Below, piece after piece: positions 43,409 through 51,328 of a stretch of 64,000 nucleotides of DNA. Within the stretch, counting starts at the first letter, position 1; each line of letters begins with the position of its first letter. A program made the translations under genes and the position numbers. This DNA comes from CAYMAI01 sp964388445 (GTDB lineage Bacteria; 4484-113; JAGGVC01), in the NCBI GenBank assembly GCA_964388445.1, contig CAYMAI010000001.1:310001-374000 (forward strand). The letters run 5' to 3'. The notes under the pieces are model-generated. The model did no database searches. It saw only the letters and a list, made by a program, of their open reading frames with translations, and was not told where the DNA came from.

Positions 43409-45048
43409 AGCCGGTCCTTGAGCTTCGCGAATTCGGCGGGATTGACCGTAACGCTTTTTTCTTCGCGCATAAGCACACGGCCCGGAGGCGAGTTTTTCGG
43501 CTTCCGCAAGTGTTTCATCTGAGTGTAGCTTACATCCACGGAATGCTCGTCTTTGTCCTTGCTGTGCGCTGCCGCGACGATAGCACATTCGATTCTCGTG
43601 CGGTCGGGCAGGGCGGCGCGTCCGGTAAGCGCGATTACCCAGCTTCCCGGCACGTCGCGCGAATGAAACCACCAATGCGGCGTCGAGCCGTATCGTTTCA
43701 GCAATGCTTCGTTCGCCCTGTCGCTAAGCCCGACTATTATCGCAACGCCGTCGCTCGAAAAATAAAGCTTGTGCTTGATGCCGAGCTTGCGCAGCGAAGA
43801 AATTTCCTGTTTCCGCTTTTTGCCGAGTTCGCTCGATATCCCGGCTGTTTTTCCTTTGGAAGTTTTTTCCGAATCGCCCAATAGGGACTGTAGCTTCGGA
43901 ATCGCCGCTTTGTATCTTTCCGCAGTTTTAATTAAAAGTCCTGCAAGGATTTCGGGCGGTTCGTTTTTTTGCAGCAGTTTTTCGATTTGCGGCGGGCATC
44001 CGGTTTTACTTGCCACTCCGAGCGCTCTCGCCCGGAATTCGTCGGGAATGGGATTTCCGAGCAGGCCGTCCGCGCTCGCCTGTTCGACCAGCCATCCCGC
44101 AAGTCCGGATACTGCCGGATGCCGCTCTATCTGCCGAAGTTCTTCCTGCATTTGCGCCGTCCGCCTGTCCGCGGAGTACCTTGGCGTCCATGGTTTAGAG
44201 GTCTTCGATTCCTTTGCGGAAAAGGCGTTTCTAAATTGGACTTCAAGGATTTCTTCGATACTTCCGGCGGCAAATTCCCCGCCCGGCGAGACGCCGTTCT
44301 CCATTGCCTTGAACGCTTCGAACAATCGAGTCAACCAGCCGCCATTCGAAACCAAACGGCCAATCGTCGCGTCTGCGGATATTTCCAAACTCGAAAATAC
44401 CAGTTTTAGCAATCCCGTATTCAGGCCGGAAAAAACGGCTTGGAGCGCGCTTATCGCCGCTTCACCGTCATTTTCAACCGCATAATCTATTAGGAGCTTT
44501 GCGAAATCTGCATGGTTTATACCGATAATGCTTGCTTTCGAAAGCGGCGGCGGTTCGGGGTACGGTTTTCCCGTGATTATCCGGCGAAAGGTGTTTTTTG
44601 ATTGGTCGTACTTTCTGGCGGCGCTTATGACGAAACGATTTTCGTTCAGCAAATACGCTCCGCTGTGCCTGCCCATAATTTCAATGACAAGGTGGCGGAC
44701 GATTTCCTTTCCGAATTCGGTGCGTCTGGCGAATTTTAGCTCCGCCCGGCGCTCTCCCGCCGGAAAAGCAATGCCGCAGAGAATCGAACCTGAAAGCTGA
44801 AACGAAAGCGACTTTGTGAAATTATCCGGTTCTTGAGTGGTGAACTCTTGCACGGTAGTTCCGCTCTCGCCCCGGATAACGGCGAATACCGGCGCGTCCG
44901 GCTGCACGGAAACGGCGGCCAATAACGGCTCGCCGCCGGCAAATTCCAATGCGAATCCGCCCCGGAGCCCTTGAACCGAAGCAAGCCGTTTTCCTGCGCC
45001 GGATTCTGCAAGCAAGCGGACGGCATGGTTGAACGTGAAAATATCCAC
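43396..45048 (-). CDS. rqcH: Ribosome quality control protein RqcH (NFACT family)
   Basis: Homologue of RqcH/Rqc2, which adds C-terminal alanine tails to stalled nascent chains on the 50S subunit. The NFACT-N signature MGRHSGAYLLNENRFVISAARK is kept, followed by helical and coiled-coil segments, and an NFACT-R domain with YFSSDGVAIIVGLSDRANEAL, WWFHSRDVPGSWVI and SVDVSYTQMKHLRKPKNSPPG (in parts). About 550 aa, normal for bacteria. The GTG at 45048 gives the family's usual start and lies 6 nt from a -10 box; a TTG at 45063 is the alternative. Confidence 0.92.
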   Translation of the reverse strand: MDIFTFNHAVRLLAESGAGKRLASVQGLRGGFALEFAGGEPLLAAVSVQPDAPVFAVIRGESGTTVQEFTTQEPDNFTKSLSFQLSGSILCGIAFPAGERRAELKFARRTEFGKEIVRHLVIEIMGRHSGAYLLNENRFVISAARKYDQSKNTFRRIITGKPYPEPPPLSKASIIGINHADFAKLLIDYAVENDGEAAISALQAVFSGLNTGLLKLVFSSLEISADATIGRLVSNGGWLTRLFEAFKAMENGVSPGGEFAAGSIEEILEVQFRNAFSAKESKTSKPWTPRYSADRRTAQMQEELRQIERHPAVSGLAGWLVEQASADGLLGNPIPDEFRARALGVASKTGCPPQIEKLLQKNEPPEILAGLLIKTAERYKAAIPKLQSLLGDSEKTSKGKTAGISSELGKKRKQEISSLRKLGIKHKLYFSSDGVAIIVGLSDRANEALLKRYGSTPHWWFHSRDVPGSWVIALTGRAALPDRTRIECAIVAAAHSKDKDEHSVDVSYTQMKHLRKPKNSPPGRVLMREEKSVTVNPAEFAKLKDRLQSQ

Positions 45049-45054
45049 CGGAGC

Positions 45055-45060
45055 ATGATA
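45055..45060 (-). promoter_or_regulatory. -10 box for leaderless rqcH
   Basis: Minus-strand TATCAT, with TG just upstream, ends exactly 6 nt before the GTG at 45048. It overlaps the divergent sigma-gene -10 box on the plus strand. Confidence 0.45.
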
Positions 45061-45064
45061 CAAT
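45056..45064 (+). promoter_or_regulatory. Extended -10 promoter of the ECF sigma operon
   Basis: TGATACAAT (TG-N-TACAAT) lies 10 nt upstream of a 16-codon frame and about 70 nt upstream of the sigma gene. It shares bases with the rqcH -10 on the other strand. Confidence 0.45.
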
Positions 45065-45074
45065 TTATTCGCGC

Positions 45075-45125
45075 ATGGCCAAATCCGGCGATTTTCGGGA
45101 ACACGAATTTACGGCGCCGGTCTAA
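45075..45125 (+). CDS. 16-codon open frame upstream of, and in frame with, the sigma gene
   Basis: ATG at 45075 opens a frame reading MAKSGDFREHEFTAPV and then TAA. It is in the same frame as the sigma gene, whose first ATG is 9 nt after this stop. It may be a leader peptide made from a nearly leaderless mRNA, a premature stop in an N-terminal extension of sigma, or chance. Confidence 0.25.
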   Translation: MAKSGDFREHEFTAPV

Positions 45126-45134
45126 ACATGCGAG

Positions 45135-45743
45135 ATGACTATGGCCGTCATTTCAGTAGAGAATCGATTCAACGCCGTGGAAGTCAACGAGCTAATCGCA
45201 AGGTGTCAACGTGGCGAGCGGACGGCGTTCGACGAGCTGATCACGCGGTATCAGCGGTACGTGTTCAACTTGATTTACCAGCACCTCGGCAACTCGGCGG
45301 ACATCGAAGACATCGCCCAGGAAGTGTTTATCCGGATATTTCGTTTTATTAAGAAGTATCGCGGCGAAGCTTCCTTCGAAAGTTGGGTATACAAGATTGT
45401 GCTCAATTATTGCCGCAGCTATGCGAGGCGCAGGTCAATGCTGAACCGCATCTTTTTCGTGCCTGTCGAGCGCGAAGAAGACGAGAAGTCGGTGGACATT
45501 ATCGGCGACCAGCCGCAGCCGGACGCCAATCCGATGATGCTCGTGGAAAACCGGCGAATTGCGGACGACATACTCGGCGAACTAAGAAGGCTTCCTCCGA
45601 TTTATAAGGACATTCTGATTATGCGCGAGGTGAACGAGCTGTCGTACGAGGAAATCGCCGAAATTCTCGGCATTTCGATCGGCACGGTCAAAAGCCGTAT
45701 TTCGCGCGCACGTTCGATTATCAGGGACAAGGTGAAGTTGTAG
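45135..45743 (+). CDS. ECF (RpoE-like) RNA polymerase sigma factor
   Basis: A 202-residue sigma-70 family protein with only regions 2 and 4. Region 2: FDELITRYQRYVFNLIYQHL and DIEDIAQEVFIRIFRFI; FESWVYKIVLNYCRSYARRR marks region 2.4. Region 4: LPPIYKDILIMREV and LSYEEIAEILGISIGTVKSR, the helix-turn-helix that reads the -35. Start is the ATG at 45135 or the one at 45141; neither has a strong ribosome site. Its stop overlaps the GTG of the anti-sigma gene, the standard arrangement. Confidence 0.95.
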   Translation: MTMAVISVENRFNAVEVNELIARCQRGERTAFDELITRYQRYVFNLIYQHLGNSADIEDIAQEVFIRIFRFIKKYRGEASFESWVYKIVLNYCRSYARRRSMLNRIFFVPVEREEDEKSVDIIGDQPQPDANPMMLVENRRIADDILGELRRLPPIYKDILIMREVNELSYEEIAEILGISIGTVKSRISRARSIIRDKVKL

Positions 45744-46582
45744 TGGGAAGAGACGAATTCTACAAATTGATTACCGCTTACTTGGACAACCAACTCGACG
45801 CCGACACGCTTAGGCAGTTCACCGAGCGGCTTAGGACCGATTCCGCGCTTCGTGCAGAGGTTCAGGCTCAGCGCAGGATTAAAAACTATCTGCAACACCT
45901 GCCCAAAGTCGAAATTTTGAACGACAACTTCAAAAAGCAGCTCCTTCACCGGGTGGAGCGCGAAGTCATTCCTCCGAAGCGCAGTTACCGCCTGAATTAC
46001 GCAACCGTCACGCTCGCCGTGATATTCGCAAGCTTCCTGTTGGGCGGCGCCGTATTCGGGCTCAAACTTGCTATCGAAGAAATCAGCAAGACCGAAACCT
46101 ACATAGCCCGCGTCGAAACCGGCGTCGCGGCCGCGTCGCGGCAATATTCGCGGGAATTCCACTCTCAGCAACCGGCGCTGGAAGCCAAAGTGACGAAGAG
46201 AATCCGCTACGACGTTGTCGGCGTCGTCCCGGAGGAGTTTTTCTCCAGCGTTCTTGCCAGCTATCAAAGCGGCGAAGTTCGCAAGGAAATACTTGCGCCG
46301 TTTTTCATACAAACCTCGATTTTCGACGGCGCAACGGTCAGCCTCCCCGAAAACGGGATTCTCGGCGGCAAAACCCATTGGGTGAATTTCTCGAAAAGCA
46401 TACCCACCGAAGTGCACATCGTCATTCCGTCCTCGCTTGAACCCGGTTTTCGCGACTTCATGAGCCGCCAGAAAGGAACGGTTATGCCGTCGGCGAACAC
46501 AGGCATTCTTGGAAATACGCTGTCCGCAGGCGAAGGCGAGCACGTGATAATAGACATTAGGTTCAGCTCATTCGGCGGTTAG
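45743..46582 (+). CDS. Membrane-anchored anti-sigma factor
   Basis: Inferred partner of the ECF sigma factor. The cytoplasmic N-terminus (LITAYLDNQLDADTLRQFTERLRTDSALRAEV, in parts) follows the anti-sigma-domain helix pattern, with acidic YLDNQLD and LRxDxxLRxE, but lacks the HxxxCxxC zinc motif. A single membrane span lies at about 86-110, followed by about 165 exported residues ending in GEHVIIDIRFSSFGG. The GTG start shares a base with the sigma stop (TAGTG). The sensory domain has no recognised family. Confidence 0.82.
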   Translation: MGRDEFYKLITAYLDNQLDADTLRQFTERLRTDSALRAEVQAQRRIKNYLQHLPKVEILNDNFKKQLLHRVEREVIPPKRSYRLNYATVTLAVIFASFLLGGAVFGLKLAIEEISKTETYIARVETGVAAASRQYSREFHSQQPALEAKVTKRIRYDVVGVVPEEFFSSVLASYQSGEVRKEILAPFFIQTSIFDGATVSLPENGILGGKTHWVNFSKSIPTEVHIVIPSSLEPGFRDFMSRQKGTVMPSANTGILGNTLSAGEGEHVIIDIRFSSFGG

Positions 46583-46603
46583 CGGACCGCCGTTTCGCCT
46601 TTG

Positions 46604-46843
46604 TCATTTTTCCTTGCCGGTTCTTTCCCTGGCGCCGTCCATGATTTTGTTTACGGCCTCATGGCTTTCTTCCAGCCGTTTTTCCACCTCTTCCTCGCTT
46701 TCCGGTATTCCGGATTCGCGCAGGCTTGCGGCTATCAAGCGTCTTACCGCCCAAAAAACGAAAATCGAAATCGCGATAAAAACGAGCACGGTAAGCGCCG
46801 TGTATTTCGTGAGAAGCTCTGCCGTTTGATTCAGCGGGTTCAT
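46604..46843 (-). CDS. Small single-span membrane protein, 79 aa
   Basis: Starts MNPLNQTAELLTKYTALTV with one hydrophobic span (ALTVLVFIAISIFVFWAVRRL), then a charged amphipathic tail (SEEEVEKRLEESHEAVNKIM). The ATG overlaps the stop of the upstream gene by 4 nt (ATGA), which decides the start. Last gene of the rsmA operon. Not assigned to a family. Confidence 0.65.
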   Translation of the reverse strand: MNPLNQTAELLTKYTALTVLVFIAISIFVFWAVRRLIAASLRESGIPESEEEVEKRLEESHEAVNKIMDGARERTGKEK

Positions 46844-47388
46844 ACTTTCGGAAGACTCTCCACGAAATCGTCCCAGTATTCGAAGTCGCCTTCGGGATGG
46901 ATGTAAAGGTACTTGCTCATAGTATTCGGATTCGCCGAATGAAAATCGGCGAAACACGCCCTGTGAACGCCGAACTTTTGTTCGATGAAATACACGATTT
47001 CCATGTCTTCGCTGTGGTCCAGCATGCAATGAGGACATGATTTCGCGAACGACTCGACGTCCACCGACAACCCGCCGATTTCCTCCATAATCTTTTCGCG
47101 AATTTTAAGCTGCTCTGCCTGTTTCTCCCGCTCCATTTTTTTCGCTTCGGCCATGATTAAAAGCGTGTCTTTCTCGGCACGAAACTCCCGGTCGATTTCG
47201 GCAACGGGGCTACGCTTGAAATATTCCTTCACGTACCAGATGACGAGGAACAATGCGATGACGATGAAAATTATGAAAATCGTGGGCACCATTATGGCGC
47301 GTGCCACGTCGGAAGAGGCTGGGCCGGCCTGCAAAACCGGAAGCTGATAAAAAATCGGTATATTGCCGATGGGGAATGTGCCGGTCAT
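46840..47388 (-). CDS. Membrane protein with zinc-ribbon-like cytoplasmic domain
   Basis: Not assigned. One span at about 30-53 (IMVPTIFIIFIVIALFLVIWYV), a coiled-coil-like stretch (EAKKMEREKQAEQLKIREKIMEEI, in parts), then a putative metal site: Cys118-Pro-His-Cys121 and His142-Arg-Ala-Cys145 (SCPHC, GVHRAC). The spacing is that of a treble-clef or zinc-ribbon. It overlaps both neighbours by 4 nt, so it is tightly co-translated in the group downstream of rsmI. Confidence 0.65.
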   Translation of the reverse strand: MTGTFPIGNIPIFYQLPVLQAGPASSDVARAIMVPTIFIIFIVIALFLVIWYVKEYFKRSPVAEIDREFRAEKDTLLIMAEAKKMEREKQAEQLKIREKIMEEIGGLSVDVESFAKSCPHCMLDHSEDMEIVYFIEQKFGVHRACFADFHSANPNTMSKYLYIHPEGDFEYWDDFVESLPKV

Positions 47389-47792
47389 TTGCCGTCCTCC
47401 TTTGCTCCACCCGCCGCATCCGCGCCGCCCGGGGCGGATTCGGCGATTTTTTCAAGTTCTATTCTAAGGCTGTCCATGCTCTGTCTCATTTCCCTGCCGA
47501 GCAGCTTGTAACTAATTTTCCACCGCATATATAGATAGACTACAAGCGTAATCAAAAACACCGACAAAACCGAAATCGCGAGCGCAAAAAGCTGGCGCGT
47601 AAAGAAGAGCTTGAACGTGAAAGCGACGCACATGTATAAAAGGCAAAGGTTGATTACCCAGCCGAGAGTCGTTGTCCAAACGCGCTCGGCGGGGCCGAGG
47701 TAAGAAATGAACTTCCGCTCCGCGCCGTATCCCCAGACGCCCACGCCGATTATTACGAGCGAAATGACGAATCCGGGAACGTCGAAAGCCAT
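47385..47792 (-). CDS. Three-span membrane protein of unknown function
   Basis: A 135-residue protein with hydrophobic segments near residues 6-22, 44-62 and 68-91, an amphipathic helix (MRQSMDSLRIELEKIAESA) and a Gly/Ala-rich tail. It overlaps the next gene by 4 nt and lies 4 nt after the propeller gene. No family recognised; likely a subunit of the same membrane assembly. Confidence 0.62.
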   Translation of the reverse strand: MAFDVPGFVISLVIIGVGVWGYGAERKFISYLGPAERVWTTTLGWVINLCLLYMCVAFTFKLFFTRQLFALAISVLSVFLITLVVYLYMRWKISYKLLGREMRQSMDSLRIELEKIAESAPGGADAAGGAKEDGK

Positions 47793-47796
47793 ACGG

Positions 47797-48879
47797 TTAA
47801 TGTCCTCCGATCGGTCTTATCCCGATATCCCGGAACATTCCGCCGAGCGAAACGTCGTAGATGACCTCTTCGGTTTCAATGTCTATTGCCGTAAGCCAGC
47901 CGCTTCCCGACGAATCCACGATGAATATAGTGTCGTCGAACGGGCTTATTTCGATTACTTCCGCGGGGTGCGGAATCGGAATCGTTTTGGTCACGCGCCC
48001 CGCCGCGACGTCCATTACGGCAAGCTGGCGTGTTTCGGAAAGCGGCACGTAAAGAATGCCGCCGTCGCGCGTCGATGCCATCTGGCGGCTCCTGCCGACT
48101 CGAACGGTTTTCATAATCTCGTTCGTATATCTGTCGATTACGAATATCATTCCGCGCCGGATGGTCGAGACAAAAAAGTTGCGTCCTTCCGGCGGAAAAT
48201 ACATGTCAATCGGCGCGCCGTTGATTTCGATTGTATTCACGAGCGAATTATTGGCGAGGTCGTACACGAAAAGCTTTGAATCCTTGCTGTCGATTGCATA
48301 TAGCAGTCCGGTTTGCCGGTCGATTTCGATTCTTCCGGTCAGCTTCAAATCGCGAGCGCGAAAAATCCTCGCCTTTTTCCCGGCGCCCGTCGGGCTTTTT
48401 TCCATAAGGTCTAGCACGTCGAATCCGCTAGCCATAAAGTCGGTTTTCGCTCCGTTTACGACGACGAGCCTTCTGTTGTCCGATGCGACTGCAAGGTCTT
48501 GCGGAATGCCGTCAACTTCGATGACCTCGGTTTTCAAAAACCTGTGGGCGTCTATGACGGTTACTTTGTTCGTCACGTCGACCGCGTTCGATATAAAGGC
48601 ATATTTTCCGTCCGGGCTGAAAACGAGCTTCTGCAATCCGTCCGCAATCGCCATTTTCTTTTCGATTTCGCCAGTCGCCGCGTTGACGACGAGAAGTTCG
48701 TCCGGCGCGTGATTAAGAAGAAACAATCTTACGCCGGTGTCTTTCACGCTGACCGCGGCCGTAATCGCGAAAAACGCGACCCAAAAAACGATTTGCACAA
48801 TCCAAAGCGTTTTCGCCGCGCCAGCCTTGCCGCGCGCGGGCGCGCCTTTTGCTTTAGCAGTTTTGCCCGTATCAGTCAT
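47797..48879 (-). CDS. Membrane-anchored YVTN-type beta-propeller
   Basis: A 360-residue protein with a basic N-terminus, one span (about 24-46, LWIVQIVFWVAFFAITAAV) and an exported domain made of seven-bladed-propeller repeats such as LLVVNAATGEIEKKMAIADG, LVFSPDGKYAFISNAVD, RRLVVVNGAKTD and GRNFFVSTIRRGMIFVIDRY. These are the 40-residue YVTN/NHL-like repeats. It overlaps rsmI by 8 nt. Likely an extracytoplasmic binding scaffold for the two following membrane proteins. Confidence 0.8.
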   Translation of the reverse strand: MTDTGKTAKAKGAPARGKAGAAKTLWIVQIVFWVAFFAITAAVSVKDTGVRLFLLNHAPDELLVVNAATGEIEKKMAIADGLQKLVFSPDGKYAFISNAVDVTNKVTVIDAHRFLKTEVIEVDGIPQDLAVASDNRRLVVVNGAKTDFMASGFDVLDLMEKSPTGAGKKARIFRARDLKLTGRIEIDRQTGLLYAIDSKDSKLFVYDLANNSLVNTIEINGAPIDMYFPPEGRNFFVSTIRRGMIFVIDRYTNEIMKTVRVGRSRQMASTRDGGILYVPLSETRQLAVMDVAAGRVTKTIPIPHPAEVIEISPFDDTIFIVDSSGSGWLTAIDIETEEVIYDVSLGGMFRDIGIRPIGGH

Positions 48880-49699
48880 CTTTAAGCACCCTGTTCCTGA
48901 CGAGAGAGGCGGCGCGAGGATGAAGCGCCTTCAGGACCGAAAGTATATCACGCCTGGTCATTCCCGCGCTTTTCATAATCTCCACGGCGCTCTCCCAATC
49001 GTTTAGATTCGCTTCGGCGATTTTGGTTTCATCCGCGGCGCCTTCCACGACGATTGTGAATTCGCCCCTGTTCATTATGCCCGCTTCCGGCGGCGAGCCT
49101 AGCTCGAAAATCAAAATTTCTTCGAATTTTTTCGTCATCTCTCGCGCCGCAAGCGCCCGGCGTTCCTTTCCGCATGATTCCCGCAATTCCTCGACGAGTT
49201 TTTCCACGCGTCCCGGCGCCTCGAACATCACGCTCGGATGGTCGCGCGCCGCAATTTCGCGCAGCCTGTCCGCTCGCTCGCGGCCTTTGCGCGGCAGGAA
49301 TCCCTCGAATGCGAACCGCTGGGCGGTGAACGGCGCATAGGCGAGAGCCGTCGTAAGCGCGCTTACGCCAGGAATAACCTCGACTCTGATTCCACGTACA
49401 AGCGCCGCCGCCACAATCTCATGGCCCGGGTCGCTTAGGGTTGGCATACCCGCGTCCGTCACGTACGCCACATCCGCTCCGGCCTCGACTTCGTCCAACA
49501 GCTTTGCGATTTTCGACTCGCCGCTATGCGCGTGCAGGCTGAACAGCCGTCCGGAAACTCCGTACTTCGCAAGCAGGATGCGAGTCCGCCGCGTGTCTTC
49601 GCACGCGATAAGCCCGGCTGATTTCAACGTTTCGAGCGCCCGCAGCGTGATGTCCGCAAGGTTGCCGATCGGCGTGCCGATTATAAAAAGCTTGCCCAA
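48872..49699 (-). CDS. rsmI: 16S rRNA C1402 2'-O-methyltransferase
   Basis: SAM-dependent methyltransferase of the SPOUT-unrelated tetrapyrrole-methylase fold that modifies the ribosomal P-site nucleotide C1402. Signature: KLFIIGTPIGNLADITLRALETLK, ACEDTRRTRILLAKYGV, VAYVTDAGMPTLSDPGHE and FEGFLPRKGRERADRL (in parts). The length of 275 aa is normal. The start abuts the stop of rsmA with no gap, and its end overlaps the propeller gene by 8 nt. Confidence 0.95.
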   Translation of the reverse strand: MGKLFIIGTPIGNLADITLRALETLKSAGLIACEDTRRTRILLAKYGVSGRLFSLHAHSGESKIAKLLDEVEAGADVAYVTDAGMPTLSDPGHEIVAAALVRGIRVEVIPGVSALTTALAYAPFTAQRFAFEGFLPRKGRERADRLREIAARDHPSVMFEAPGRVEKLVEELRESCGKERRALAAREMTKKFEEILIFELGSPPEAGIMNRGEFTIVVEGAADETKIAEANLNDWESAVEIMKSAGMTRRDILSVLKALHPRAASLVRNRVLKDD

Positions 49700-50599
49700 T
49701 CAATCCTCCCGGTTTTCCTTACCGGCTTTGTCCGATTTTTTGGCGGGCGAAAGCGCGGCTGCTATTGCGGAGAGATTTTCACGCGAAAGGTTTTCCGGCC
49801 GCTCGCCCGGCGATACTCCCGCCGCGCCGAAGGCCGCTTCGATTTGCTCGCCCGATAAGTGCGGAAAAGTCCGCTTGAGCGCGTTCGCCGCGGTTTTCCG
49901 CCTGTGCTTGAAAATCCCGGAAGTCAGTTTGAAATATAAATTCGATTCGGGAAGATCGCTCAAATTACGGCTGCGCGGCGCCATCGCGATAATCGCGCTT
50001 TCAACCTCCGGCTGCGGGATAAACGCGTCCGGCGGAACGCCAATCACGCGTTCGGTTGCGAAATACGTTTGCATGAACACCGACAAGCTGCCGTACGAGC
50101 GGCTACCCGGCGAGGCGGTCAGGCGGTCCGCTACTTCGCGCTGGAGCATCACGCACACGAGCGAAATCCACTCGGCATATTCCACCATCGCCTTTAGGAA
50201 CAGCGATGAAATCTGATATGGCAGGTTCGCGCAGACCTTTATTCCGCCGCCGCCGAGCGACGGTTCGATTTCTTCGATCAGCTCGCCGAAGCTGTAGGCG
50301 TTGAAGCTCTTTTTGATTAGCGTAATATTCGGAAATTCCTTGAACTCGCGCCCCAAAAACTCGAAGAAAAAATCCTCGATTTCGAACGTGTAAACGCGGC
50401 CCGCCTCTCGCGCCAGCCTGCGCGTAAGAGTGCCTAGGCCGGCGCCCACTTCGACGGCGGTGTCGGTTCGGGCAAGATTCGCCCGACGCGCCAGCGCCTC
50501 TTGCGCGCTTTCGTCAACGAGAAAATTCTGGCCGCGAAGACGGCTCGGCCTGAATCTGAGGCTTTTAAGCGATTCTCGCGTATAGGTTTCCAAAGACAC
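49700..50599 (-). CDS. rsmA: 16S rRNA A1518/A1519 dimethyltransferase
   Basis: KsgA-family enzyme that dimethylates two adenines at the 3' end of 16S rRNA. Motifs: RLRGQNFLVDESAQEAL, SAM-binding VEVGAGLGTLTRRLA, and the catalytic NLPYQISS. The C-terminal RNA-binding subdomain (FKHRRKTAANAL) is complete. GTG start at 50599, 6 nt after an extended -10 box. First gene of a six-gene operon running into membrane proteins. Confidence 0.95.
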   Translation of the reverse strand: MSLETYTRESLKSLRFRPSRLRGQNFLVDESAQEALARRANLARTDTAVEVGAGLGTLTRRLAREAGRVYTFEIEDFFFEFLGREFKEFPNITLIKKSFNAYSFGELIEEIEPSLGGGGIKVCANLPYQISSLFLKAMVEYAEWISLVCVMLQREVADRLTASPGSRSYGSLSVFMQTYFATERVIGVPPDAFIPQPEVESAIIAMAPRSRNLSDLPESNLYFKLTSGIFKHRRKTAANALKRTFPHLSGEQIEAAFGAAGVSPGERPENLSRENLSAIAAALSPAKKSDKAGKENRED

Positions 50600-50605
50600 C
50601 GGCGC

Positions 50606-50614
50606 ATGGTAACA
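50606..50614 (-). promoter_or_regulatory. Extended -10 for leaderless rsmA
   Basis: Minus-strand TGTTACCAT (TG-N-TACCAT) ends exactly 6 nt before the GTG start; there is no ribosome site. It lies 10 nt beyond the hairpin that ends the lipoprotein unit. Confidence 0.55.
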
Positions 50615-50623
50615 CGCGGCAAC

Positions 50624-50656
50624 GCGCCCCGGCGGGATTATCCGCCGCCGGAGCGC
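50624..50656 (-). terminator. GC-rich hairpin after the lipoprotein at 50696 (module copy A)
   Basis: GCGCCCCGGCGG and CCGCCGGAGCGC are arms pairing over 12 bp with one G-U, around a 9 nt loop. There is no strong T-run, so it may act as an RNA 3' stabiliser or a non-canonical terminator. Nearly the same hairpin follows module copy B at 56819-56848. Confidence 0.5.
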
Positions 50657-50695
50657 CGAATGTTGCGCATCAGCCCTTCAAACTAGCGCGGCAAG

Positions 50696-51259
50696 TCAAG
50701 ATTCTTCGGCGGGAAGAACGGTGATAGGTATTTCAAGCATTTTTGAGTGTGGAGGAGAAGGCTCTATCGGTTGAAATGGACTTATGACATGGCCTTCGTA
50801 GGTAACGCTAAATCCGCCCCATTCTAATGATTCAGCAGTAGTAATGCGGAGCAAGTAATTCCCGGCATTCAAAAGGGGAAGTGTGAATGATGCGGATTCG
50901 AGAACAGGGTTGTAGTCCTGTGTGAAGTACTTAGTAATCCAAGTACTTAAAGTTATGACTCCGCCCTCATTTAGTACAAATGCATTGTCGGTATCCGGCC
51001 TCAGGTATTTTAAAACATCCGGGTTGAGCCTAGTAGAGAAATGCAAGACAATTTCTGCGTGTTCCCCTTCTTTAACTTGTTCAGGAACATCTACTGCAGT
51101 TATGTAGGGGAGATAGGCAGTTATCTGGCTCTTTGGATTCGGCGGGGCTATGGCGGTCATCTTACATCCTGCAACCATTATTATTTGCATTAAGGCAGTT
51201 GCAAATAACAGCCCAAATGCGACTACAAATAACTTGCGAAACTCATGAAAGATTTTCAT
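50696..51259 (-). CDS. Lipoprotein paralogue 1 of the protease-linked family
   Basis: A 187-residue lipoprotein (lipobox MVAGC). It belongs to a family with two more members at 56888 and 57500. Shared features are AYLPYITAVDVPEQVKEGE, a STW strand, LLNAGNYLLRI, TTAESLEWGG, and the C-terminal IPITVLPAEES. The pattern of about nine strands suggests an Ig-like fold. AGGAG lies 7 nt before the ATG and overlaps the stop codon of the protease tail upstream, so in an intact module it is coupled to the protease. Function unknown; an inhibitor, chaperone or substrate of the S8 protease is possible. Confidence 0.75.
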   Translation of the reverse strand: MKIFHEFRKLFVVAFGLLFATALMQIIMVAGCKMTAIAPPNPKSQITAYLPYITAVDVPEQVKEGEHAEIVLHFSTRLNPDVLKYLRPDTDNAFVLNEGGVITLSTWITKYFTQDYNPVLESASFTLPLLNAGNYLLRITTAESLEWGGFSVTYEGHVISPFQPIEPSPPHSKMLEIPITVLPAEES

Positions 51260-51269
51260 ATTTCAACTC

Positions 51270-51314
51270 CTACCATGCGTTAATTGCTGAATAGTAATTT
51301 AAGAAACCCGCGAT
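51270..51314 (-). pseudogene. C-terminal 14-codon remnant of an S8 protease
   Basis: Directly upstream of lipoprotein 1 the minus strand encodes IAGFLNYYSAINAW and TAG. The intact protease at 58068 ends with IAGIANYYAAINGW and TAG in the same position relative to its lipoprotein. The rest of the protease gene, its ribosome site and start are missing. The upstream repeat begins about 15 nt away. Confidence 0.75.
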
Positions 51315-51328
51315 GTCGCGCCGCGCAA

